Shown: in pieces, positions 48,478 to 59,004 of the stretch
Numbering within the stretch: position 1 is the stretch's first letter
Layout of the letters: every line of letters starts with the position of its first letter
Assembly: GCF_030160835.1 (NCBI RefSeq)
Contig: NZ_BSPC01000080.1
Coordinates: 62,001-126,000, forward strand
Source of the DNA: Labrys miyagiensis
GTDB taxonomy: Bacteria > Pseudomonadota > Alphaproteobacteria > Rhizobiales > Labraceae
Direction of reading: 5' to 3'
Length of the DNA: 64,000 nt
The notes under the pieces: generated by a model
The model's input: only the letters and a program-made list of their open reading frames with translations
What the model was told of the DNA's origin: nothing
Database searches by the model: none
Translations under genes and position numbers: made by a program

Positions 48478-48777
48478 ATGCAGGTCTTCGAACCTCTCAA
48501 CCCCGATGCGCTTGTCATGCACGCTTTGCTCTCGATGTCAGACGATATTGTCGAGACGGCGGAGGAACGGGCTCGCACGCTGCTGTTCAGCTGGGTTCTC
48601 AGCCTCAAGCCGGGTGTGGATCTGGGCTCGGCGGCGATCGATCTGAAGTGCCAGCTCCTCACCGCTTCTCCCGAGCACAACCCGCTGCTACCGCATTTGT
48701 GCGAATTGCTGGACGAAGTTCGTGTGCATGCAGGCCGTATGCGCGGCCGGCGGCGTCGCGTTCGCGCGGACGCTTGA
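48478..48777 (+). CDS. Small protein of unknown function after gbcB
   Basis: A 99-residue protein beginning MQVFEPLNPDALVMHALLSM three bases after the gbcB stop, so it is in the same operon. Mostly helical and acidic in the first 80 residues; the tail is strongly basic (GRMRGRRRRVRADA). No signal, no membrane segment and no family known to me. Context suggests a link to betaine demethylation or one-carbon transfer. Confidence 0.6.
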   Translation: MQVFEPLNPDALVMHALLSMSDDIVETAEERARTLLFSWVLSLKPGVDLGSAAIDLKCQLLTASPEHNPLLPHLCELLDEVRVHAGRMRGRRRRVRADA

Positions 48778-48785
48778 GGCATTCC

Positions 48786-48993
48786 TGGGATCGCAGGCTT
48801 CCAGCCTGCCTCTTCCTGGGTGCGCGGACGTCCCGTCCGCTCTTGGAAACGTCGCATTCCAGGATAAGAGTTGCCGCCGCTATCGTCTCGCACGTATGCT
48901 CAACTGGAGCGCTCTCATCACTCGGTATCATCAAGAGCGGACGAGACGTCCGCGCACCCGGGAAGAGAGGCAGGCTGGAAGCCTGCGATCCCA
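48786..48993. repeat. Paired-hairpin element, locus H (a doublet nested in a doublet)
   Basis: Inner arms GGGTGCGCGGACGTCCCGTC... (ending 48844) and its partner from 48933 are flanked by a second pair of outer arms: TGGGATCGCAGGCTTCCAGC at 48786-48805 mirrored at 48974-48993. The outer arm has the same layout (GCAGGCT-TCC-AGCCTGC) and aligns with the locus G arm, so it is a diverged member of the same family. The element fills most of the gap between the 99-aa gene and metH. Confidence 0.88.
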
Positions 48994-49026
48994 TGAATAC
49001 CTTGACCTCCCAAAATAATAAGTATC

Positions 49027-49046
49027 ATATAAGGATATCTTGATAT
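49027..49046. promoter_or_regulatory. SahR-like operator upstream of metH
   Basis: ATATAAGGATATCTTGATAT is a near-palindrome centred on GATATC, 25 bases before the metH start. It resembles the published SahR sites (ArsR-family regulator that senses S-adenosylhomocysteine) seen upstream of metH, metF and ahcY in proteobacteria. No sahR gene lies in the window. Confidence 0.6.
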
Positions 49047-49071
49047 CACAATTCGCTTATAGGAGCCGATC

Positions 49072-52000
49072 GTGGGCGCTCCCGTCGAAGCTTTATTTCC
49101 TGCTCCGCCCGATACCGATCGCGGTGTGGAGATCCTTGCCGCCCTTACAGCCGCCGCGCGCGAGCGCATTCTCATCCTCGACGGCGCCATGGGCACGCAG
49201 ATCCAGGGACTTGGCTTCGAGGAGCAGCAATTCCGCGGTGAACGCTTCACCGGCTGCGAATGCCACCTCAAGGGCAACAACGACCTGCTGACACTGACCC
49301 AGCCGGAAGCCATCGAGGCGATCCATTACGCCTATGCCATGGCCGGCGCTGACATCATCGAGACCAACACCTTCTCCTCCACCTCGATCGCGCAGGCCGA
49401 TTACGGCATGCAGGACGCGGTCTATGATCTCAACCGCGACGGCGCCCGCCTTGCCCGACGCGCCATCGTGAAGGCGGAGCAGCAAGATGGCCGCCGGCGC
49501 TTCGTGGCCGGCGCACTCGGGCCGACCAACCGCACGGCCTCGATCTCACCGGATGTCAACAATCCCGGTTATCGCGCTGTTTCCTTTGACGATCTGCGCA
49601 TTGCCTATGCCGAGCAGCTCCGAGGCCTCATCGATGGCGGAGCCGACATCATCCTCATCGAGACCATCTTCGACACGCTCAACGCCAAGGCAGCCATCTT
49701 CGCCACCGAGGAGGTTTTCGCGGAAAAGGGCGTCCGCCTGCCGGTGATGATTTCCGGCACCATCACCGATCTTTCCGGCCGCACGCTGAGCGGCCAGACG
49801 CCCACCGCCTTCTGGCATTCGGTGCGCCACAGCAGGCCCTTCACCATCGGCCTCAATTGCGCACTCGGTGCCAGCGCCATGCGTGCCCATCTCGATGAGA
49901 TCTCGACCGTCGCCGACACCCTCGTCTGCGCCTATCCCAATGCCGGCCTGCCCAACGAGTTCGGCCAGTATGACGAAGGCCCCGAGGCGATGGCCGTGCA
50001 GATCGAGGGTTTCGCCCGCGACGGTCTCGTCAACATCGTCGGTGGCTGCTGCGGCTCGACACCGGAGCATATCCGCGCCATCGCCGAGGCCGTGGGGCGC
50101 CACAAGCCACGGCCGATTCCCGCTTTCGAGCCGCAGATGAAGCTCTCCGGCCTCGAGCCCTTCACGCTCGACGCCACCATTCCCTTCGTCAACGTCGGCG
50201 AACGCACCAATGTCACCGGCTCGGCCAAGTTCCGCAAGCTGATCACGGCGGGCGACTACACCGCTGCCCTCGACGTGGCGCGCGACCAGGTGGCGAACGG
50301 CGCCCAGATCATCGACATCAACATGGACGAGGGCCTGATCGATTCCGAAAAGGCCATGGTCGAGTTCCTCAACCTGATCGCGGCCGAGCCTGATATCGCC
50401 CGCGTGCCGGTGATGATCGATTCCTCGAAATTCTCGATCATCGAGGCCGGGCTCAAATGCGTGCAGGGCAAGGCCCTGGTCAACTCGATCTCGATGAAGG
50501 AGGGCGAGGAAGCCTTCCTGCATCACGCACGGCTGGTGCGCGCCTATGGCGCCGCCGTGGTGGTGATGGCCTTCGACGAAAAGGGCCAGGCCGACACGCT
50601 GGAGCGCAAGGTCGCGATCTCGACGCGCGCCTACAAGCTCCTCACCGAGCAGGCGGGTTTTCCGCCGGAGGATATCGTCTTCGACCCCAACATCTTCGCG
50701 GTGGCCACCGGCATCGAGGAGCATAATGGCTACGGCGTCGCCTTCATCGAGGCGGCAAGGCAGATCCGGGCCACCCTGCCCCACGCCCATATCTCGGGCG
50801 GCGTCTCCAACCTCTCCTTCTCCTTCCGCGGCAATGAGCCGGTGCGCGAGGCGATGCACGCCGTCTTCCTCTATCATGCCATCCAGGCCGGCATGGACAT
50901 GGGCATCGTCAATGCCGGGCAGCTCGCGGTCTACGAATCCATCGATGCCGAGCTGCGCGAAGCCTGCGAGGATGTGGTGCTCTATCGCCACGAGGATGCC
51001 ACCGAGCGCTTGCTGGCGCTGGCCGAACGTTTCCGTGGCGCCGGCGCCCGGGAGGCCAAGCAGCTGGATCTCGCCTGGCGGTCCTGGTCGGTCGAGAAAC
51101 GGCTGGAGCACGCGCTCGTCAACGGCATCACCGATTACATCGAACCGGATACCGAGGAAGCCCGGCAGGCAGCGGAACGTCCGCTGCATGTGATCGAAGG
51201 CCCGCTGATGGCCGGCATGAACGTCGTGGGCGACCTCTTCGGCTCGGGAAAGATGTTCCTGCCACAGGTGGTGAAATCGGCCCGCGTGATGAAGCAGGCC
51301 GTTGCCGGGCTGCTGCCCTATATGGAGGCCGAAAAGCTCGCCAATGGCGGCAGCGGCGAGCGCCAGAGCGCCGGCAAGGTGCTGATGGCGACGGTGAAGG
51401 GCGATGTGCATGACATCGGCAAGAACATCGTCGGTGTTGTGCTCGCCTGCAACAACTACGAGATCATCGATCTTGGCGTGATGGTGCCGTCCTCCAGGAT
51501 CCTGCAGGTGGCCCGCGACGAGAAGGTCGACATCATCGGCCTCTCCGGCCTGATCACCCCCTCGCTCGACGAGATGGTGCATGTCGCCTCCGAAATGGAG
51601 CGCGAAGGCTTCGAGGTGCCGCTCCTGATCGGCGGCGCCACCACCAGCCGCGTGCACACGGCGGTGAAGGTGCATCCGCGCTACGAGCGTGGACAGACCG
51701 TCTATGTCACCGATGCCAGCCGCGCCGTCGGTGTGGTCTCCAGCCTGCTCTCGCCCGAGGCGCGCGGGGGCTATGTCGAGACCGTGCGGGCCGAATATGC
51801 CAAGGTTGCCGCCGCCCACGCCCGCAGCGAGGCCGACAAGCTGCGCCTGCCTCTCGAAAAGGCGCGGGCCAATGCCCACAAGGTCGACTGGAGCAGCTAT
51901 CAGCCGCCGCGCCCGACCTTCCTCGGCACCCGCGTCTTCGAGGATTACGATCTCGCCGAACTCGCCCGCTATATCGATTGGACGCCCTTCTTCCAGACCT

Positions 52001-52842
52001 GGGAGTTGAAGGGCCGTTACCCCGCCATCCTCGACGACGAGAAGCAGGGTGCCGCGGCGCGTCAGCTTTTCGAGGACGCGCAGGCCATGCTGGCAAAGGT
52101 GATCGCGGAGAAGTGGTTCCGCCCCCAGGCGGTGATCGGCTTCTGGCCGGCCAATGCGACAGGCGACGATATACGACTGCATACCGACGAGGGCCGGCAG
52201 GCGGAGCTCGCGACCTTCTTCACCCTGCGCCAGCAGCTGACAAAGCGAGACGGCAGACCGAATGTCGCTCTCTCGGACTTCGTAGCGCCAGCCAGCACCG
52301 GCAAATCCGACTATCTTGGCGGCTTCGTTGTCACGGCGGGCATCGAAGAGGAGGCCATTGCCCAGCGCTTCGCCCGAGCCAATGACGACTATGCCTCGAT
52401 CCTGGTCAAGGCGCTGGCCGACCGCTTCGCCGAGGCCTTTGCCGAGCGCATGCATGAGCGCGTGCGCAAGGAGTTCTGGGCCTATGCGCCCGAGGAGGAT
52501 ATGGCGCCCGATGATCTCATCGGCGAGCCCTATCGCGGCATCCGTCCAGCTCCGGGCTACCCAGCCCAGCCCGATCACACCGAGAAGGGCACGCTCTTCC
52601 GCCTGCTCGACGCGGAGCAGCGCATCGGCGTCAAGCTCACCGAGAGCTATGCGATGTGGCCGGGCGCCTCGGTGTCCGGGCTCTATCTCGCCCATCCGGA
52701 GGCCTATTACTTCGGCGTCTCGAAGATCGAGCGCGATCAGGTCGAAGACTATGCGGTACGCAAGGCCATGTCCGTAGCGGAGGTGGAGCGTTGGCTGTCG
52801 CCGGTGCTGAACTATGTGCCGAGCGCGGAGGCAGCGGAGTAG
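49072..52842 (+). CDS. metH: Cobalamin-dependent methionine synthase
   Basis: A 1256-residue full-length MetH. Homocysteine domain: [12 protein letters not shown], and the zinc Cys pair in GGCCGSTP. Methyltetrahydrofolate domain: [19 protein letters not shown]. Cobalamin domain: DVHDIGKN with the cobalt ligand His780. C-terminal activation domain: [27 protein letters not shown] for SAM-dependent reactivation. GTG 49072 is the start, with TAGGAG about 8 bases upstream. Methyl-THF and B12 are needed for methionine. A SahR-like operator just upstream implies control by S-adenosylhomocysteine. Confidence 0.98.
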   Translation: MGAPVEALFPAPPDTDRGVEILAALTAAARERILILDGAMGTQIQGLGFEEQQFRGERFTGCECHLKGNNDLLTLTQPEAIEAIHYAYAMAGADIIETNTFSSTSIAQADYGMQDAVYDLNRDGARLARRAIVKAEQQDGRRRFVAGALGPTNRTASISPDVNNPGYRAVSFDDLRIAYAEQLRGLIDGGADIILIETIFDTLNAKAAIFATEEVFAEKGVRLPVMISGTITDLSGRTLSGQTPTAFWHSVRHSRPFTIGLNCALGASAMRAHLDEISTVADTLVCAYPNAGLPNEFGQYDEGPEAMAVQIEGFARDGLVNIVGGCCGSTPEHIRAIAEAVGRHKPRPIPAFEPQMKLSGLEPFTLDATIPFVNVGERTNVTGSAKFRKLITAGDYTAALDVARDQVANGAQIIDINMDEGLIDSEKAMVEFLNLIAAEPDIARVPVMIDSSKFSIIEAGLKCVQGKALVNSISMKEGEEAFLHHARLVRAYGAAVVVMAFDEKGQADTLERKVAISTRAYKLLTEQAGFPPEDIVFDPNIFAVATGIEEHNGYGVAFIEAARQIRATLPHAHISGGVSNLSFSFRGNEPVREAMHAVFLYHAIQAGMDMGIVNAGQLAVYESIDAELREACEDVVLYRHEDATERLLALAERFRGAGAREAKQLDLAWRSWSVEKRLEHALVNGITDYIEPDTEEARQAAERPLHVIEGPLMAGMNVVGDLFGSGKMFLPQVVKSARVMKQAVAGLLPYMEAEKLANGGSGERQSAGKVLMATVKGDVHDIGKNIVGVVLACNNYEIIDLGVMVPSSRILQVARDEKVDIIGLSGLITPSLDEMVHVASEMEREGFEVPLLIGGATTSRVHTAVKVHPRYERGQTVYVTDASRAVGVVSSLLSPEARGGYVETVRAEYAKVAAAHARSEADKLRLPLEKARANAHKVDWSSYQPPRPTFLGTRVFEDYDLAELARYIDWTPFFQTWELKGRYPAILDDEKQGAAARQLFEDAQAMLAKVIAEKWFRPQAVIGFWPANATGDDIRLHTDEGRQAELATFFTLRQQLTKRDGRPNVALSDFVAPASTGKSDYLGGFVVTAGIEEEAIAQRFARANDDYASILVKALADRFAEAFAERMHERVRKEFWAYAPEEDMAPDDLIGEPYRGIRPAPGYPAQPDHTEKGTLFRLLDAEQRIGVKLTESYAMWPGASVSGLYLAHPEAYYFGVSKIERDQVEDYAVRKAMSVAEVERWLSPVLNYVPSAEAAE

Positions 52843-53004
52843 CCGGGAGCGCGGACATCTTGTCCGCTTGAAACGGTAGAGCCCGGTCTTGGCAGCAGCC
52901 TTGAATGAAGGCCGAGTCTCAAGACGGGTGTGACTTTGACCACGGCCATCACCCGTCCTCAGACAGAACCGCTTCAAGAGCGGACAAGATGTCCGCGCTC
53001 CCGG
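52843..53004. repeat. Paired-hairpin element, locus I (fills the gap stop to stop)
   Basis: Left arm from 52843 (CCGGGAGCGCGGACATCTTG...) is mirrored by a right arm ending at 53004. The element begins on the base after the metH TAG and ends on the base before the cckA stop codon, so it is the whole intergenic region of this convergent pair. The left arm lacks the CTC of CGCTCTTGAA found in the right. The loop is about 100 bases. Confidence 0.9.
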
Positions 53005-55566
53005 CTACGGCCCCATGTTCGACTTCACGGCCTCGACCAATTGCTTCATCGAGAACGGCTTGGGCAGGAAGGCGAATTCCTCGCCTTCGGGCATGTTCTT
53101 GGCGAAAGCCTCCTCGGCGTAGCCGGAGACGAAGATGATGCGCGTCTGCGAATTGCGCTTGCGCAGCTCCTTGAGCAGGGTCGGGCCGTCCATCTCGGGC
53201 ATGACCACGTCGGAGACCACGAGATCGATGTCGTTGTCCGCCTCCTCCAGCGCCTGCAGCGCCTCGATGCCGGAACCGGCCTCGATCACCTCGAAACCAC
53301 GGGCGACAAGGGTGCGGGCCGAAAGAGCGCGCAGCGCCTCCTCGTCCTCGACCAGCAGGATGCGGCCGCGGCCGGTGAGATCGGTGATCTCCTTCTTGGC
53401 GGCCACCGCCGCGGCATGGGGCTGGCCCGGCGCCACTTCCGGCTCCTCATGCGCCGCCTTGGCGGTCTCCACCAGGCGGGGCAGGAAGATCTGGAAGATG
53501 GTGCCTTTGCCTTCGACCGAATGGACCAGGATCGAGCCGCCCGTCTGCTTGACGATGCCGTAGACGGTGGAGAGGCCGAGGCCCGTACCCTTGCCGACAT
53601 CCTTGGTGGTGAAGAAGGGCTCGAAGATCTTGTCGAGAATGGCGGGTGGAATGCCGCTGCCATTGTCCTCGACCTCGACAGCCACATAATCGGCCGGCGG
53701 CAGATCGGAGCGGTCGAGCGCGCTGGCTTCCGAGATCGGCACGTTGCGCGTGCGGATGATCACCTTGCCGCCGTCGGGCATGGCATCGCGCGCATTGACG
53801 GTGAGATTCATCACCACCTGCTCGAACTGGTTGACATCGACCTTGACCGGCCAGAGGTCGCGGCCATGCACGACGTCGAGCGTCACTTTCTCGCCGAGCA
53901 GGCGGCGCAGCAGCATGGAGAGGTCAGAGACGGCATCGTTCAGGTTCAGCACCTGCGGGCGCAGGGTCTGGCGGCGCGAGAAGGCGAGCAACTGGCGCAC
54001 CAGATTGGCGGCGCGGTTGGCGTTGCTCTTGATCGACATGATGTCCTGGAAGGCGGGGTCGCCCGGCTTGTGGCTGCCGATCAGGAAGTCAGCCGCCAGC
54101 ATGATGGCGCCGAGGACGTTGTTGAAGTCATGCGCGACGCCGCCGGCGAGCTGGCCGACCGCATGCATCTTCTGGCTCTGCGTGAACTGTTCCTGCAGCG
54201 CACGCTGCTCGGTGGTGTCGATCACATAGACGATTGCCGCTTCCTTCTCGTTCTCGCCACCGTCGACGGGCGCGAACCAGAAGCGGGCCGAGCGGCTGCC
54301 CTGCCCCACCAATGAGGCCTCGGCCGGGTCGATGTCGCCGCGGCCGGCCATGGCCTGGCGCGTGAGCTTGTTCAGGCCGTCGCGGTCGCGCTCGGCGACT
54401 GTCTCGAACAAGGAGTGGCCCGCGGCCTCGCCGTTGAGGGAATCCTTGAACAGGCGCAGGAAGGCGGCGTTGTTGCGCACGATCCGGGCATTTTCGTCAA
54501 CGGTGGCAATGGCGAGCGGCGAATTGTTGAAGAAGCGGGCAAAGCGGACTTCCGCCGCGCGCAAGCCTTCAGAGACGTCGCCGCCGGGCCCGCGATAGAT
54601 CACCAGGGTACGCGAGGGGCCGGGCTGGCCGTCGGCGGCATAGGCGATCTTGTGGAAGAGGCGCACGGGCATGATGGTGCCGTTGCGGCGGCGCAGGTCG
54701 ATATCGAAGATCTCGGTGCGCACGCTGCCGGGCTCGCTCGCCTGCGTCACCATCAGGGGGCCCGCATTGCCGGGCGCGATATCGGCGAGCGTCAGGCCGC
54801 CGGTGCCGAACTGGGCGAGATCATAGTCGAGCCAGCCGGCGAGCGTGGCATTGAGGTAGACGATCTCGCCCGACGGATCGGCCGAGAAGAAGCCGGCCGG
54901 CGCATGGTCGAGATAGTCGATGGCGTGCTGTAACTCCTGGAAGACATTCTCCTGGCGCTCGCGCTCGCGCGTGATGTCGGCCACCGTCCACACCGTCTCG
55001 GCCTGGCCCGACGGGCGCTCGATCGGACGCACGCGCACGCGATACCACGAGGCCGTTCCGGTCGGCGGCATGGAGGCGATGCGGAACTCCTCCGTCAGGC
55101 GCTTGCCCTCGCGCCCCGCCTGCGCAAGGCGGTAGGTCGCCTCGGAAACATCGGGATCGCCGGTAAAGGCGCGCTCGACCGTGCGCATATCCTCTTCGCC
55201 CACCGCGCCCGTCAGCGTCAGATAGGCCTGGTTGGCGTAGATGATGCGGCCGTCCTTGTTGGTGACGAGGATGCCTTCGGGCGAGTCGTCGCTGATCAGC
55301 TTGGTGAGGTCGTTGCGCGCATTGGAGGCGAGGCTGAGATGGACAATGCCCATCGCCCAGAAGAACATGGCGATCATGCCGGCGATGGCGAAGGCGGCGA
55401 GAATGCCCAGGCTGGCGATCTTGCCCCACTCGGGCGGCAGACCATAAACGCCGAACGCCACCGCCAGGATCACGACGGCGAGCACGATCACCCAGCGGTA
55501 ACCGCTGGGCCGCTCACTGCGATCGACTGCGGCGCCCCGCGCCGCTGCCTCCTCGCTATCAGCCAT
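53005..55566 (-). CDS. cckA: Hybrid sensor histidine kinase CckA
   Basis: An 853-residue kinase. Two membrane segments (about 28-75) are followed by PAS domains ([59 protein letters not shown]). The HisKA box has His479 in [10 protein letters not shown], then HATPase_c ([33 protein letters not shown]), and a receiver domain with Asp786 ([12 protein letters not shown]). This is the CckA layout; CckA drives CtrA phosphorylation through ChpT and is essential in many alphaproteobacteria. ATG 55566 gives [11 protein letters not shown]. Confidence 0.96.
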   Translation of the reverse strand: MADSEEAAARGAAVDRSERPSGYRWVIVLAVVILAVAFGVYGLPPEWGKIASLGILAAFAIAGMIAMFFWAMGIVHLSLASNARNDLTKLISDDSPEGILVTNKDGRIIYANQAYLTLTGAVGEEDMRTVERAFTGDPDVSEATYRLAQAGREGKRLTEEFRIASMPPTGTASWYRVRVRPIERPSGQAETVWTVADITRERERQENVFQELQHAIDYLDHAPAGFFSADPSGEIVYLNATLAGWLDYDLAQFGTGGLTLADIAPGNAGPLMVTQASEPGSVRTEIFDIDLRRRNGTIMPVRLFHKIAYAADGQPGPSRTLVIYRGPGGDVSEGLRAAEVRFARFFNNSPLAIATVDENARIVRNNAAFLRLFKDSLNGEAAGHSLFETVAERDRDGLNKLTRQAMAGRGDIDPAEASLVGQGSRSARFWFAPVDGGENEKEAAIVYVIDTTEQRALQEQFTQSQKMHAVGQLAGGVAHDFNNVLGAIMLAADFLIGSHKPGDPAFQDIMSIKSNANRAANLVRQLLAFSRRQTLRPQVLNLNDAVSDLSMLLRRLLGEKVTLDVVHGRDLWPVKVDVNQFEQVVMNLTVNARDAMPDGGKVIIRTRNVPISEASALDRSDLPPADYVAVEVEDNGSGIPPAILDKIFEPFFTTKDVGKGTGLGLSTVYGIVKQTGGSILVHSVEGKGTIFQIFLPRLVETAKAAHEEPEVAPGQPHAAAVAAKKEITDLTGRGRILLVEDEEALRALSARTLVARGFEVIEAGSGIEALQALEEADNDIDLVVSDVVMPEMDGPTLLKELRKRNSQTRIIFVSGYAEEAFAKNMPEGEEFAFLPKPFSMKQLVEAVKSNMGP

Positions 55567-55954
55567 GATCAACCCCACCGCATCCATCCAGGGAACGATT
55601 CGCTGCCGCGAACCGAGCAATCGTCAATTTGGCTTATCAGGTCACATTTCAAAATGTGTTAACCTCGTTCGCAAAAATAGCTGGTGGCCTGCCGTTGAGA
55701 CAGCCCCCAACGTGGCGGAAGCCAGTCAACCCGTTTTTCCAACGCAGGCGACATATGGAAAGGCAGGGTTGATCGTCTATTAAGGTATTTGCCGGTATTA
55801 ATGGCCAAATTGCAGGGATCAGCGGCTTTTTAGCCACTTTGCGGTTGATTCCTTGACGTTAACCGTCTTCTAAGAAAATTACCCAGAAAGAGAACTGGTC
55901 GCATCTGGCCGAAAACGCACTCCGGTGCCTGGCTTGATCTAAGGAAGCGTATCG
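55567..55954. other. Divergent region between cckA and the FliO-like gene
   Basis: About 388 bases, AT-richer than its surroundings, with no supported gene. TTGACG at 55853-55858 is the best -35-like sequence for the FliO-like gene. It should hold both promoters. Confidence 0.5.
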
Positions 55955-57208
55955 ATGAATTCGTTGAACTCTTGGCTGTCCACGCAGTGGTTTTTCTTTC
56001 TCTTGCTGTTGGTGGCTGCAGCCATTGTGGCGATCATCGCCATGTACGCATGGCGGGCCATCAGCCGTCCGCATATCAGAGGCCTGGTCCAGGGAGGCCG
56101 ACAGTCGCGTCTCGGTGTCGTGGATAAATACGATGTCGGCGTGCGGCAGCTCGTCCTGGTGCGACGCGACAATGTCGAACACCTCATCATGATCGGTGGC
56201 CCCAACGACCTCTTGATCGAATCCACCATCCTCAGGGCTCGCACGGCCGGTCAGCCCGTGCGCCCTGCGGGTACTGCCGTGCCGCCGCCGACCGCGACGC
56301 CGGAGCGCGTGTCGAGCTACCCGCCGGCCCCGCGTCAGGTCGAGGAGGATTTTGCACGCCCGGCCGCGGTCGAAGTACCGGCCGTTGCCAAGATCGAGAC
56401 TGCCGCCCCAACAACACCGGCTCCCACCACAACGACCGCCCCCGTGGCAGCTCCGGCCGCCATACCGCCACTTGTCGCGGCTACACCGGTACCCGCCGCC
56501 AGATCCGGTGTGATCCCACCGCGCGAGCCCGGTTTCTTCCAGCGTGCCTCGTCCCGATTCCAGACCTTCAAGAACGCGCCTGGCGCCGTGCCCCCGCTCA
56601 CGGCCAGCACGCCCGAGAGGGAAGAAGAGGAAGAGCCGCGCGCCAATATCGATACTGCCCATTTCGAGGAATTGCTGGGCGCGCCGGAGGAGGAGGCGAC
56701 CGCAGCCACCACCACCCCGGCAAGCGAATTCGATTACGAGGGCACGGATATCGAGCCGGCGCCCGAGGAGGTCGAACCCGTCACCACGCCGCAGCCGACC
56801 ACGACCCGCCTCACCCTCCCCGAAATCCGCCTGCCGGATCTCAAGCTGCCGCAATGGCGCCGCCCCGAGCCGGCGGCGGCCAGCGAGGCCCCCGTCGCGC
56901 CCGCGCCCCGTGCAACGGAAGGCCGGGTCGAGCCGCGCTTCACGCCCGAACCACGCCCACTGGGTGGCGGCAGGGTCGAGCCAAGCATGACCACCCCGGC
57001 GCCTCGCGCCCAGGCAACGGAAGCGCCTGCCCGTCAAGAGCCCTTCCGTGTCGGCGAACGCCTGACCACGCCGACGCGGCCGATCACGACACCGCCGCTC
57101 GCGACCACCACGCAGGCTCCGGCGGAACCGGAAGACCCCTTCGCAAGCCTCGAAGAGGAAATGGCAAATCTGCTCGGGCGCACGAAGGACGACGGCAGAA
57201 GGCCCTGA
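55955..57208 (+). CDS. FliO-like membrane protein with a long proline-rich tail
   Basis: A 417-residue protein: one N-terminal membrane segment (FFFLLLLVAAAIVAIIAMYAW), then a short FliO-like domain (SRLGVVDKYDVGVRQLVLVRRDNVEHLIMIGGPNDLLIE) and about 300 residues of Pro/Ala/Thr/Glu-rich low complexity. FliO assists assembly of the flagellar export gate. Similar genes next to cckA occur in Hyphomicrobiales outside flagellar clusters, so the flagellar role is unproven. A terminator follows. Confidence 0.72.
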   Translation: MNSLNSWLSTQWFFFLLLLVAAAIVAIIAMYAWRAISRPHIRGLVQGGRQSRLGVVDKYDVGVRQLVLVRRDNVEHLIMIGGPNDLLIESTILRARTAGQPVRPAGTAVPPPTATPERVSSYPPAPRQVEEDFARPAAVEVPAVAKIETAAPTTPAPTTTTAPVAAPAAIPPLVAATPVPAARSGVIPPREPGFFQRASSRFQTFKNAPGAVPPLTASTPEREEEEEPRANIDTAHFEELLGAPEEEATAATTTPASEFDYEGTDIEPAPEEVEPVTTPQPTTTRLTLPEIRLPDLKLPQWRRPEPAAASEAPVAPAPRATEGRVEPRFTPEPRPLGGGRVEPSMTTPAPRAQATEAPARQEPFRVGERLTTPTRPITTPPLATTTQAPAEPEDPFASLEEEMANLLGRTKDDGRRP

Positions 57209-57227
57209 GCCGAATTGCGATCACACG

Positions 57228-57262
57228 AAACGGGTGGATATTCCGCCCGTTTTGCTTTTTTT
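57228..57262 (+). terminator. Intrinsic terminator after the FliO-like gene
   Basis: AAACGGGTGG-ATATT-CCGCCCGTTT (10-bp stem with one G-T pair) is followed by TGCTTTTTTT, 20 bases past the stop. Confidence 0.92.
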
Positions 57263-57611
57263 GACACAAGCGCAATCCCGTCCAATCCGGCGCAAGCGGC
57301 AGTTGCTATGCGGGCAGACCGCTCTCCCGGTGGCCGGGGCTCCGAATTCGGATTAACGAGGGCGCAGGATCGTCATTCCGGGCGACCGGAGGAAGACCCG
57401 GAATCCATGAACACCATCCTGCGAGGACTATGTTCATGGATTCCGGCGTTTCCACTCACAAGCAAAGCTTGTGAGGATACGCTCCAGCCGGAATGACGGA
57501 CTCAGCTGTCCTCGCTTTCGCGAACCCGATTCGGCCCCCATACCTCCTGCTTGCGCTTTTGCTTCCAGCGGCCGAATAAGGCTGCCTCCCTACCCGTCAG
57601 TTGATTTCCCC
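57263..57611. other. Gene-free region upstream of benE
   Basis: About 350 bases. The middle is occupied by the dispersed inverted repeat at 57370-57499. No gene is supported and no promoter boxes were recognised. Confidence 0.5.
57370..57499. repeat. Dispersed inverted repeat (CGTCATTCCGGGCGACCGGAG type)
   Basis: CGTCATTCCGG at the left end is mirrored by CCGGAATGACGG at the right. Inside, CGGAATCCATGAACA near 57399 is mirrored by TGTTCATGGATTCCGG near 57429, and a CACAAGCAAAGCTTGTG hairpin sits beside it. Elements of this kind are common intergenic repeats in Hyphomicrobiales (general knowledge). Confidence 0.75.
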
Positions 57612-58811
57612 ATGCGCTCCTTCTTCTCCGACATCAGCGGCCAGTCCATCGGGATCGGCATCGTTACCGCTGTAGTGGGCTATACGAGCTCGGTGGCGGT
57701 GGTGATCAACGGCTTGCATGCGGTGGGCGCGTCGTCGGGGCAGATCACCTCAGGCCTCGCCATCCTGTGCGCAGCGATGGGCCTTTGCGGGATCGGCCTC
57801 AGCCTTGCCACCCGCATGCCCGTCTCCACCGCCTGGTCCACGCCGGGCATGGCCCTGCTCTCCACCCTGCCCACGCCGACCGGAGGCTATTCGGCGGCCG
57901 TCGGCGCCTTCGTGGTCACCGGCGTGTTGATCATGATCGCGGGATTGTGGTCGCCATTGGGGCGGCTGATCACCCGCATTCCCCGTCCCATCGCGGGCGC
58001 CATGCTGGCGGGCATCCTGTTCAAGCTCTGTCTTGCGCCGGTTACGGCCCTTGGCGAGGTGCCGAAATTCGCGGTGCCGGTGATCCTGACCTGGCTGGTC
58101 GTTGGGCGCTTCTACCGCCTGTGGGCAGCCCCCGCGGCCCTGGTCGTTGCTCTCGCAGCCATGGCGTTCGACGGCCAGGGCAACGCCCAGCAACTGGCTC
58201 TCCCGACGCTTGTATTCGTTCGGCCAAGTTTCGATTGGCAAACGCTTGTTTCGATCGCCTTGCCGCTGTTCATCGTGACCATGGCCTCCCAGAACATTCC
58301 GGGCCTCGCCGTGCTCAATACCTATGGCTATCATGCGCAGACGCGGCCGGCCTTTCTGTCCACGGGTGGCCTCTCGGCCGTCACGGCGTTGCTGGGCAGT
58401 CCCACCATCAATCTTGCCGCCATCACCGCCGCCTTGTGCGCGGGTCCTGACGCCCACCCCCAGCCCGAGCGGCGCTATACGGCCGCCGTGGTTGCCGGCC
58501 TCTTCTATGTCCTGATCTTCCCCCTGTTGGCGGCGATCGCCACCAGCCTGGTCACTGCCTCCTCGCCGATCCTCATCGAGGCCGCGGCAGGCCTTGCGCT
58601 GGTCGGCGCCTTCGGCACCTCGATGCTGGGCGCCCTCCAGGACGAAAAGCAGCGTCTGCCGGCGCTCGCTACCTTCCTCGTCACCGCCTCCGGCTTCAGC
58701 CTCTATGGCATCGGCGCCGCGTTCTGGGGGCTGTGTGCTGGCCTCGTCGTGCACTTCCTCTACACAGCCGCAAACATGAGCACGACAAAAGTCAAAAAAA
58801 GCGCTACATAA
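57612..58811 (+). CDS. benE: Benzoate/H+ symporter BenE family transporter
   Basis: A 399-residue protein with about 12 membrane segments of the BenE family: SIGIGIVTAVVGYTSSVAVVINGL, STAWSTPGMALL and IVTMASQNIPGLAVLNTYGY followed by LLGSPTINLAAITAA. Members are linked to benzoate uptake, but no benzoate catabolic gene lies in the window, so the substrate is open. ATG 57612 was chosen; the frame opens earlier inside the upstream repeat. Confidence 0.92.
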   Translation: MRSFFSDISGQSIGIGIVTAVVGYTSSVAVVINGLHAVGASSGQITSGLAILCAAMGLCGIGLSLATRMPVSTAWSTPGMALLSTLPTPTGGYSAAVGAFVVTGVLIMIAGLWSPLGRLITRIPRPIAGAMLAGILFKLCLAPVTALGEVPKFAVPVILTWLVVGRFYRLWAAPAALVVALAAMAFDGQGNAQQLALPTLVFVRPSFDWQTLVSIALPLFIVTMASQNIPGLAVLNTYGYHAQTRPAFLSTGGLSAVTALLGSPTINLAAITAALCAGPDAHPQPERRYTAAVVAGLFYVLIFPLLAAIATSLVTASSPILIEAAAGLALVGAFGTSMLGALQDEKQRLPALATFLVTASGFSLYGIGAAFWGLCAGLVVHFLYTAANMSTTKVKKSAT

Positions 58812-59004
58812 GCGTCGATGTTCCGCGCGTCTCCACAGGGCTGAGAGATGCGGGACGCTTGTAGTATAGCTCAAGCGTGATGAGTTCCGGCCGGCTGACA
58901 GGGAAGCCGCCCGACACTCCAATCGCCGAACATTGAAGCGGATTGTCCGCATAACACGAGCTGGCTGGTCCCTTGGAGGGCGAAGCCGGAAGTGCTGGCC
59001 TATC

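Noticed and set aside
49546-52977. Reverse-strand open frame of 1143 codons opposite metH
   Set aside because: MetH on the plus strand is unmistakable and full length. Long antisense frames are expected in high-GC coding DNA, and the translation has no family features. The same holds for 20316-22061 opposite icd, 42296-43627 opposite the porin and 44122-45726 opposite the fumarase.
58836-58870. TPP riboswitch-like string (GGGCTGAGAGATGCGGGAC) upstream of pabB
   Set aside because: The CTGAGA box is present, but the required second half (GAACCTGAT...GGATAATGCC) is absent in the next 100 bases, and the downstream genes are for folate, not thiamine.
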